Of a stretch of DNA of 11,297 nucleotides, positions 6,899 to 11,297 are shown piece after piece. The notes under the pieces were generated by a model. It worked only from the letters and a program-made list of their open reading frames with translations. It was not told the origin of the DNA and ran no database searches. Source of the stretch: DATGMB01 sp035293845 (lineage in GTDB: Bacteria > Acidobacteriota > Terriglobia > Bryobacterales > Bryobacteraceae); assembly GCA_035293845.1 (NCBI GenBank), contig DATGMB010000242.1, positions 1-11,297 of the forward strand, read 5' to 3'. The stretch's first letter is position 1; the number at the start of each line of letters is the position of its first letter. Made by a program: the position numbers and the translations under genes.

Positions 6899-9079
6899 CT
6901 ACGCGTTCCTCCCTTCCAGCGCATTCAGCACGTGCATGGGGGTCATCGGGATATGCGGCACGCGCACGCCGATGGCATTGGCCACGGCATTGCCGACGGC
7001 GGCGCAGATGCCGATGGCGGGCGGCTCGCCCAGGCCGATGACGCCTCGCTTATCGTTTTCCGGCCGGATATCGAGGTGCACGACGATGTTGCCGATATCC
7101 GCGATGCCGGCCAGTTTGTAGAATTCGAGGTCCGGATTCAGGACGCGGCCGGTGGCGGCGTCCATGATGCGCTCTTCGTAGAGCGCGGTGCCGATGCCCA
7201 TGATGATGGCGCCGTAGATCTGGCTTTCGGCGAGGCGCGGGTTGATGATCAGGCCGCAATCCTGCACGGCGACGAAGCGGTTCATTTTGACGAGGCCGGT
7301 TTCGGTATCGACCGAGACGTCGGCGATCTGCACGCCTGCCGCGCCGGAAGTTTGCAAGCCTTCGCGCGCGCCGAGCCGCTGATCGTTCACGCCTTCGGCG
7401 GAGATCTTGCTGGTGCCCATCTTGCGGCAGGCGGCTTCCCAGGTCATCGACTTGTTGGGATTGCTCTTGACGCGGACGTGGCGGTCGACGGCTTCGAGAT
7501 CCTCCGGCTGCGCGCCGAGCGCGGGCGCGGCCACTTCGAACAGCTTGGCCAGCGCGTTGACGGTGGCTTTGCGGGTGGAGGCGGAGACGCCGCCGACGGT
7601 GGTCGAGCCGCCCGATGCGCCATCCGGCGGCAGATCGTTCGAGCCGATCACCAGCTTGATGTGGCTCATGGGCAGACCGAGAGTTTCGGCGGCGACCTGC
7701 GTGATGATGGTGCGGGTGCCGGTGCCGAGGTCCTGGGTGCCGATCTCGATCGAGACCGAGCCATCCGGATTGATGACGGCGCGGCACGTGCTGGCGTGGC
7801 CGCCGCCGCCCCAGGCATTCATCGCGATGCCGAGGCCGCGCTTGATGTGGCCGCTGCCATTCTGGCCACGCGGCTTCCACAGCTTCTTCCACTCGGCGAT
7901 TTCGGCCGCCTTCTGCAACTGGTAGCGGTAGGTTTCGACGCGGGCTTCGGGGGCGTACTGCGAATTCTTGAGGAACACCTCGAGCGGATCGAGCCCGGCT
8001 TTGGCGGCCCAATCGTCGACCGCGGCCCACGTGAGGTAGGCGGCCTGCTGGTTGTTCGGCGCGCGCCAGGCCCGCTGCGTGCCGGCGTTCACGGAGATCG
8101 AGGTATGATTGATCCGCTTGTTAGGGATGTTGTCCCAGATGTACGGCTGCGGCGGACCGCCGACGGTTGCGAGGCCGCCGGTGCCCCACGAGCTGACCTG
8201 ATAGGCGGAGATCGTGCCGTCCTTCGATCCCGCGACCTTGATGTTCGCGTACGCCGAGGGGCGGTTGCCGGCGATCATCTGCTCGGTGGCGCGATCGAGG
8301 AAGAGCTTCACCGGCGCGCCGCCGGCCTTCTTCGAGAGGTTCGCGCCGACCACGGCCCACGCATCCGGGCCGAATTTGGACCCAAAGCCGCCGCCGATGT
8401 AGTCCATTTTCACCTTGATATTGGCGGCCGGCACCTTGATATTGGGCGCGAGCGAGCCGGCATAACCGGAGACGAACTGGACGGAGGGCCAGACGTTGAC
8501 AACGTCCTGAGAGCCATCCGCGGCAGCACCCTTGATCCACTGGATCACCTGGCCGTGCGGTTCGAGGCAGGAGTGGTAAACGACGGGAATGCCGTAATGG
8601 CCTTCGCAAACGACTTCGGCCTCCTGGAAGGCTTTGTCGGGATCGCCGGTCAGCTTTTCGCCGGCGGCCTTGCCGCGGGTGCCGGCTTTCTCGAGCTTGG
8701 CATCCTCGACGAAGTGCGGCAGCACCTCGTAAGTCACCTTGACCTTGCGGGCGGCTTCGCGGGCGATTTCCTCGGTGGTGGCGGCGACGGCGGCCACTTC
8801 GAATCCCTGCCACTGCACTTCGCTGCCGGGGTCGGCGGCCACAAATACCGCCTTCACGCCGGGCGTCTTTTCGGCGGCGCTGGTGTCGATGGCGGTGATG
8901 CGGGCGTGGGCGTGCGGGCTGGTCACATAGGCGCCGAACAGCATGCCCTTGATCTTGAAATCGGAAGAATATTTGGCGCGGCCGGTGGATTTGGCCGGAC
9001 CGTCCAGGCGCTTGGGCGAGGTGCCGATGACCTTGCGCTTCTCCATCGGCGGCCAGGCGTAATCGGGCGTGTTAGCCAT
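6899..9079 (-). CDS. Molybdenum hydroxylase molybdopterin-binding (large) subunit
   Basis: A 726-residue catalytic subunit of the xanthine dehydrogenase / aldehyde oxidase family; it binds the molybdenum cofactor and oxidises an aldehyde or heterocycle. The N-terminal a/b hammerhead is seen in KRLDGPAKSTGRAKYSSD (23-40) and SPHAHARITAID. Cofactor motifs are GGGFGSKFG (229-237), RAWRAP (336-341) and a Gly-rich GTQDLGTGT segment; the general base is Glu685 in GLGEPP. EPHG at 173-176 replaces the frequent EPH/EPR context. The size matches PaoC (about 732) rather than long eukaryotic-type enzymes. It has no signal peptide, as expected if it is carried across the membrane with the Tat-tagged small subunit. 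The ATG at 9079 overlaps the small-subunit stop by 8 bases and has a strong Shine-Dalgarno (9086-9096). The substrate cannot be told from the sequence. Confidence 0.95.
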   Translation of the reverse strand: MANTPDYAWPPMEKRKVIGTSPKRLDGPAKSTGRAKYSSDFKIKGMLFGAYVTSPHAHARITAIDTSAAEKTPGVKAVFVAADPGSEVQWQGFEVAAVAATTEEIAREAARKVKVTYEVLPHFVEDAKLEKAGTRGKAAGEKLTGDPDKAFQEAEVVCEGHYGIPVVYHSCLEPHGQVIQWIKGAAADGSQDVVNVWPSVQFVSGYAGSLAPNIKVPAANIKVKMDYIGGGFGSKFGPDAWAVVGANLSKKAGGAPVKLFLDRATEQMIAGNRPSAYANIKVAGSKDGTISAYQVSSWGTGGLATVGGPPQPYIWDNIPNKRINHTSISVNAGTQRAWRAPNNQQAAYLTWAAVDDWAAKAGLDPLEVFLKNSQYAPEARVETYRYQLQKAAEIAEWKKLWKPRGQNGSGHIKRGLGIAMNAWGGGGHASTCRAVINPDGSVSIEIGTQDLGTGTRTIITQVAAETLGLPMSHIKLVIGSNDLPPDGASGGSTTVGGVSASTRKATVNALAKLFEVAAPALGAQPEDLEAVDRHVRVKSNPNKSMTWEAACRKMGTSKISAEGVNDQRLGAREGLQTSGAAGVQIADVSVDTETGLVKMNRFVAVQDCGLIINPRLAESQIYGAIIMGIGTALYEERIMDAATGRVLNPDLEFYKLAGIADIGNIVVHLDIRPENDKRGVIGLGEPPAIGICAAVGNAVANAIGVRVPHIPMTPMHVLNALEGRNA

Positions 9080-9710
9080 TGGTCTTTCCTCCCTTCATGT
9101 TCCTTCCGGCTTCGATGCAGGCCTTGCGGATGCCCATGTAGGTGCCGCAGCGGCAGAGATTGCCGCCGAGGCCGTGCTTGACCTCTTCCTCGGTGAGTTT
9201 CGCCGGGTTGGGATGCTCCTGCAGGAATCCGTGGACCGCCATGACGAAGCCCGGCGTGCAGTAGCCGCACTGCTGGGCGTCGTTGTTGACGAAGGCGGCG
9301 GAGACGGGGTTGTTGGCGCCGAGTCCTTCGATGGTCTGGATGCTCTTGCCCTGGGCGTCGATGGCGAGCACGGTGCAACTGTAGACCGTTTTGCCTTCCA
9401 TCTCGACGGTGCAGGCGCCGCAGGTGCCGCGGTCGCAGACGCGCTTGGCGCCGGTGAGATCGAGGTAGTTGCGCAGCGCATCGACCAGGGTGACGCAGGG
9501 CTCGACGGTAAGGTTGACGGGCTTGCCGTTGAGGTTCAACGTGATGGGAACCGGTCCGGGGCCGGCGACGCTCGCGCCAGCAGGAGCGGCTTCGGCTTCC
9601 CGCTCCAGCACGCCGGTTCCGAGAGCGCCGCCGCCCAGCCCGACCCCGAGGAAGCCGCGGCGCGAAAAGCCGGATGGCGGTTTGGCGGGGGAGTCTTTCT
9701 TCGAACTCAC
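9072..9710 (-). CDS. Molybdenum hydroxylase [2Fe-2S] subunit with Tat signal
   Basis: A 212-residue iron-sulfur subunit. The twin-arginine motif SRRGFL (16-21), then a Gly-rich hydrophobic stretch and an acidic/Ala segment, mark Tat export of the folded complex to the periplasm, as in E. coli PaoA. The plant-type ferredoxin cluster uses Cys92, 97, 100 and 112 (CDRGTCGAC...C); the helical-domain cluster uses Cys148, 151 (QCGYC), 186 and 188 (NLCRCG). All eight ligands are present. The start is the GTG at 9710: AAAGGAAGG stands 5 bases before it, while a GTG at 9755 that would add 15 residues lacks a Shine-Dalgarno and would put a 7-bp hairpin inside the coding region. It is the first gene of the operon. 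No XdhC/PaoD-type maturation gene is in the window. Confidence 0.94.
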   Translation of the reverse strand: MSSKKDSPAKPPSGFSRRGFLGVGLGGGALGTGVLEREAEAAPAGASVAGPGPVPITLNLNGKPVNLTVEPCVTLVDALRNYLDLTGAKRVCDRGTCGACTVEMEGKTVYSCTVLAIDAQGKSIQTIEGLGANNPVSAAFVNNDAQQCGYCTPGFVMAVHGFLQEHPNPAKLTEEEVKHGLGGNLCRCGTYMGIRKACIEAGRNMKGGKTNG

Positions 9711-9715
9711 AGACA

Positions 9716-9724
9716 CCTTCCTTT
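9716..9724 (-). promoter_or_regulatory. Ribosome binding site deciding the GTG start at 9710
   Basis: The minus strand reads AAAGGAAGG, 5 bases before GTG at 9710 (8 bases if AAGGA is the core). This supports 9710 over the longer GTG start at 9755. Confidence 0.6.
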
Positions 9725-9734
9725 CGTGCGGTTC

Positions 9735-9753
9735 GGACCGGGCGAACCGGTCC
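9735..9753. promoter_or_regulatory. Leader hairpin upstream of the hydroxylase operon
   Basis: GGACCGG (9735-9741) pairs with CCGGTCC (9747-9753) around a 5-base loop. In the minus-strand mRNA it lies in the leader, 10 bases before the Shine-Dalgarno of the iron-sulfur subunit gene and downstream of the candidate promoter at 9790-9798. It could influence ribosome access or mRNA stability; no terminator U-run follows. Confidence 0.5.
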
Positions 9754-9789
9754 ACACAAATATGAAATTAGCAGGCAAAACCGAAGGAC

Positions 9790-9798
9790 AGTATAGCA
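9790..9798 (-). promoter_or_regulatory. Candidate extended -10 promoter of the hydroxylase operon
   Basis: The minus strand reads TGCTATACT, an extended -10 (TGn plus TATACT), 80 bases upstream of the GTG at 9710. The hexamer 17 bases further upstream (ATTCCG) is a poor -35, which is tolerated with an extended -10. Transcription would start near 9783, giving a leader of about 70 bases holding the hairpin and the Shine-Dalgarno. Confidence 0.4.
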
Positions 9799-10162
9799 CC
9801 GGGGTGTGGAGACGGAATTCGGGTGAGGGAGTGCGCGCGAAGCGGGGACACTACGGGTGTCTGGCAGAGCGCCGCCCCGTTGCTGGGGCGGCTTGAATCC
9901 GGGTTACCGCTGGGGCCGAGTTGGGAAGGAGATCTCCTCGCCCTCCCCCGCCGCAAGCGACGGAGAAGAACTTTCGGCAGGCACTGGCGAACGTTGCACG
10001 ACGTTGGGTCCGAACTTAACTTGCCCTGGCCATGTTGGGCATCGGACGTCGCTCCGGAACGGGCTGCCTCTCGCCTGGCGGGCAGCTCCTTTTCGATTTC
10101 GAAGGTAGCACGGAGGCGGGCGCCGGCAGGAGCGTGGTTCCTGCAAGTCGCTGAAATACGAG
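9799..10162. other. Gene-free stretch with several small inverted repeats
   Basis: I see no credible gene here: the frames that stay open lack the G/C third-position bias of the window's genes and have no Shine-Dalgarno. Several inverted repeats are present: GACAC/GTGTC (9847-9851 with 9857-9861), GCCGCCCC/GGGGCGGC (9871-9878 with 9885-9892, 6-base loop), a GGAGATCTCC palindrome near 9928, and GCAGGA/TCCTGC (10126-10131 with 10139-10144). The cluster suggests a repeat-derived or structured intergenic region between a terminator and the hydroxylase promoter. Confidence 0.5.
9871..9892. repeat. GC hairpin, 8-bp perfect stem
   Basis: GCCGCCCC at 9871-9878 pairs with GGGGCGGC at 9885-9892 around GTTGCT. 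No T-run follows on either strand, so a REP-like role or structural role is more likely than intrinsic termination. Confidence 0.5.
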
Positions 10163-10203
10163 GTAAATAAAAATCTCGATTTCCCGGCATGGGCGCCCCG
10201 GAA
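10163..10203 (-). terminator. Candidate intrinsic terminator of the NRRNAQKSTGPRT-type gene
   Basis: Just past the gene's stop (10207) the minus strand has TTCCGG (10203-10198) pairing with CC-G-GGAA (10187-10181, one bulged base) around a 10-base loop, followed after a short spacer by ATTTTTATTT (10174-10165). The stem is short and bulged, and the T-run starts about 7 bases after it, so this is a moderate candidate. The AT-rich patch is conspicuous in this GC-rich DNA. Confidence 0.42.
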
Positions 10204-10206
10204 GGT

Positions 10207-10923
10207 TCAGGACGGCAGAATCGGCCGGTTGGTGAACCTTGCTTGTTTGTTGGGAGGCGCGGAGGGGCTGGGGGCGAGCTCCGGAGAAATTGACGGAACG
10301 AAGCCAATCGGAGCTTCGGCGGTTTCCGGTTCGGCAGGTTGCGCGGCGGCGGCGAGGGCCGGCGGGGCTTCCGAAACGGACCCGGTATGTTCGTGGTGTT
10401 GCTCGCCGGGTTGTTCCTCGCAATGTTCCCCGGCGGCGCGCTCGCGCTGCGAGCGGAGCTCGGCGAGCTCCTGCTGGGCGCGGCGGGTGGAGCGCTCCAG
10501 GGAGGAGATGCGGCGCTGGAGGCGCTCGAACTGGCCGGACACGGCGACGAATGCCTGGCCGAGGGGCCAATTGCGCTTGAGGATGGCGAGGCGGTCGGGG
10601 GGCCTGACGGAATCGTTGTGCTGGAACTGGTGGCCCCAGAGCTGGGCCTCGACGAGGCCCATGCGGCGGACGATCCATTCGTTGCGGATGATGGTGTCGA
10701 CGAGGTCGCGTTCGCGCGGCGTGACGGGGTCGAACTCGTCGTAGTATTCGGCGGTGAGGCGCTCGAGCTCGTCGGGGAATTCGCCGCGGATGACGAGCTC
10801 TTCGGCGTGGATGCCGGACCGCATGGCATTCATGCGGGAGGCGGCTTTGCCGGCCGCCGTGCGGGGGCCGGTGGACTTTTGCGCGTTGCGGCGGTTGGCC
10901 GCGATTTGGGCGGTAGTTGCCAT
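10207..10923 (-). CDS. Hypothetical protein with N-terminal NRRNAQKSTGPRT signature
   Basis: A 238-residue soluble protein. The N-terminus (residues 10-40, NRRNAQKSTGPRTAAGK then SRMNAMRSGIHA) matches a signature I know from large families of uncharacterised proteins in acidobacteria and planctomycetes. A helical part follows (50-100, with LERLTAEYYDEFDP and ERDLVDTIIRNEWIVRR), then a probable coiled coil at about 131-163, then a low-complexity tail rich in Glu, His, Pro and Ala (166-238) containing GFVPSISPE. The basic, Gly/Ser/Thr-rich start could bind nucleic acid, but no function is known to me. The ATG at 10923 has a clear Shine-Dalgarno (AAAGGAG, 10 bases upstream); the longer in-frame start at 10971 lacks one and adds an unrelated stretch. 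It is monocistronic, divergent from the partial gene at 11258. Confidence 0.82.
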   Translation of the reverse strand: MATTAQIAANRRNAQKSTGPRTAAGKAASRMNAMRSGIHAEELVIRGEFPDELERLTAEYYDEFDPVTPRERDLVDTIIRNEWIVRRMGLVEAQLWGHQFQHNDSVRPPDRLAILKRNWPLGQAFVAVSGQFERLQRRISSLERSTRRAQQELAELRSQRERAAGEHCEEQPGEQHHEHTGSVSEAPPALAAAAQPAEPETAEAPIGFVPSISPELAPSPSAPPNKQARFTNRPILPS

Positions 10924-10933
10924 TGTCGTTTTG

Positions 10934-10955
10934 CTCCTTTGGGCCGAAGCGGCCC
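10934..10955 (-). promoter_or_regulatory. Hairpin next to the Shine-Dalgarno of the NRRNAQKSTGPRT-type gene
   Basis: On the minus strand a 6-bp hairpin (10955-10950 with 10946-10941, 3-base loop) ends directly against AAAGGAG (10940-10934), 10 bases before the ATG at 10923. The Shine-Dalgarno decides the start; the stem may tune ribosome loading. Confidence 0.45.
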
Positions 10956-11061
10956 GGCCTAGAGATAGCACGCGAGGGGGCGGGTTTTAGGAGGCGGGGG
11001 CTGGAAGTGGCTGAAAGGACGGTGAAAATTTTGGTTGGTGTAACATCCTTTCTGTAAATTC

Positions 11062-11183
11062 CCGAGCGGAGCGAGTTCGGCAGAAATCGCGTTCTCTGGT
11101 AAGCCGCGATTTTGAGTTCTTGTTCTGGGCCGGAGTGGAGGGCGCGCAGTTCAGCGCCGGAACGGAGGCCCAGAACAAGAACT
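11062..11183. repeat. Compound palindromic element with a 17-bp perfect stem
   Basis: Three adjacent inverted repeats: CCGAGC/GTTCGG around 11062-11080 (one G-T wobble); AAATCGCG (11084-11091) with CGCGATTT (11105-11112), 13-base loop; and a 17-bp perfect pair, arms 11115-11131 and 11167-11183, beginning AGTTCTTGTTC and ending GAACAAGAACT. The 35-base loop of the last pair has its own stem, GGCGC (11141-11145) with GCGCC (11154-11158). Together they fill about 120 bases between divergent genes. This could be a non-autonomous palindromic repeat (REP/MITE-like), a structured RNA, or a pair of operator sites. There are no obvious flanking target duplications. Confidence 0.65.
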
Positions 11184-11244
11184 TCCGGCCTTGTTTCGGC
11201 GGGCCAAATCTGTTTTCCTTTCTTTGGAACGGCGAATTCTTTGG

Positions 11245-11251
11245 AAAGGAG
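11245..11251 (+). promoter_or_regulatory. Ribosome binding site of the partial gene at the right edge
   Basis: AAAGGAG on the plus strand, 6 bases before GTG at 11258. An ATG at 11252 in the same frame touches the Shine-Dalgarno, so the GTG is the better-spaced start. Confidence 0.5.
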
Positions 11252-11257
11252 ATGGAC

Positions 11258-11297
11258 GTGGCCCACCAGCCCGACTCTAACGTAATCGAGACGGTTG
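11258..11297 (+). CDS. 5' end of an unrecognised gene (partial, runs off the right edge)
   Basis: A GTG with a well-placed AAAGGAG opens a frame that stays open to the window end, reading M(V)AHQPDSNVIETV over 13 codons. An in-frame ATG at 11252 would add two residues but has no spacing from the Shine-Dalgarno. Only 40 bases are visible, so neither family nor function can be stated. It is transcribed away from the hypothetical gene at 10923. Confidence 0.42.
   Translation, partial: MAHQPDSNVIETV

Larger units (their letters stand above)
10956..11257. other. Divergent intergenic region (334 bases from 10924 to 11257)
   Basis: This gap separates the minus-strand gene starting at 10923 from the plus-strand gene starting at 11258, so it should hold promoters for both. 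Apart from the palindromic element at 11062-11183 it has two AT-richer patches, 11028-11060 and 11200-11245, that are the likeliest promoter locations. I could not pick a convincing -35/-10 pair in either direction. A minus-strand frame at 10987-11178 overlaps the palindromes and has no Shine-Dalgarno, so I do not call it. Confidence 0.5.

Noticed and set aside
5772..7121. A 449-codon open frame on the plus strand
   Set aside because: Antisense to the FAD subunit and its neighbours, with biased composition and no motifs; a shadow of the real genes.
6932..9181. A 749-codon open frame on the plus strand
   Set aside because: It lies antisense to the molybdopterin subunit, whose motifs are unmistakable. 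Long antisense frames are expected in GC-rich genes; the product is Gly/Asp/His-rich low complexity and has no family features.
9823..10170. A 115-codon plus-strand frame in the gene-free stretch
   Set aside because: No Shine-Dalgarno, no G/C third-position bias like the certain genes, and it crosses several inverted repeats.
9768..10829. A 353-codon minus-strand frame
   Set aside because: It is a shifted frame of the hypothetical gene at 10207-10923 running on into the intergenic stretch; composition is Ser/Pro/Arg low complexity.
10987..11178. A 63-codon minus-strand frame upstream of the hypothetical gene
   Set aside because: It overlaps the palindromic element almost completely and has no ribosome binding site; best explained as structured non-coding DNA.
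11115..11183. Insertion sequence ends
   Set aside because: The 17-bp arms enclose only 35 bases and there is no visible target-site duplication or transposase, so a complete IS is excluded; a small non-autonomous repeat remains possible.
1..11297. CRISPR array, tRNA, rRNA, transposase or integrase
   Set aside because: I saw no regularly spaced direct repeats, no tRNA cloverleaf or rRNA-like stretch, and none of the credible genes has transposase or recombinase motifs.

Overview
The window is GC-rich bacterial chromosome with high G+C at third codon positions. Gene content (exported lactonase-family propeller, DUF1326-like protein, Tat-exported molybdenum hydroxylase, and a small protein opening with an NRRNAQKSTGPRT signature) points to an acidobacterium of the Solibacter/Bryobacter type. 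This assignment is inferred from protein style and remembered family distributions; no rRNA or other marker is present.

Layout. Nearly everything between 274 and 10923 is on the minus strand, so transcription runs from high to low coordinates. From the right: a partial plus-strand gene starts at 11258; a structured intergenic stretch with nested inverted repeats fills 10924-11257; a minus-strand hypothetical gene covers 10207-10923, followed by a candidate terminator. A gene-free stretch at 9711-10206 leads into a three-gene molybdenum hydroxylase operon: Tat-signal [2Fe-2S] subunit 9072-9710, molybdopterin subunit 6899-9079, FAD subunit 5928-6896. After a strong GC hairpin come a 71-residue Cys/His-containing protein (5651-5866) and an exported GH76-family glycoside hydrolase (4569-5642). 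A perfect TATAAT box precedes a DUF1326-like exported protein (3827-4516). Next is an exported lactonase-family beta-propeller (2637-3761), then an ABC-2 exporter pair with an ATGA overlap (ATPase 1874-2617, permease 1071-1877) and exodeoxyribonuclease III (274-1062). At the left edge a plus-strand frame ends at 257 with a palindrome in its tail; its product is not recognisable.

How the genes may work together. The hydroxylase subunits resemble the periplasmic aldehyde oxidoreductase PaoABC of E. coli in sizes and in the Tat leader on the iron-sulfur subunit, but the order is FeS-Mo-FAD and the FAD subunit keeps only two cysteines. The GH76 enzyme, the DUF1326-like protein and the lactonase all start with export signals, so much of the window encodes envelope or periplasmic proteins. 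A link between polysaccharide cleavage, aldehyde oxidation and lactone hydrolysis is possible but is inference only. The ABC exporter and ExoIII look like an ordinary neighbouring unit.

I found no CRISPR array, tRNA, rRNA, transposase or clearly new defence system. The items most worth a second look are the cysteine-poor FAD subunit, the small Cys/His protein beside it, the palindromic element near 11062-11183, and GC hairpins repeatedly placed just ahead of Shine-Dalgarno sequences.
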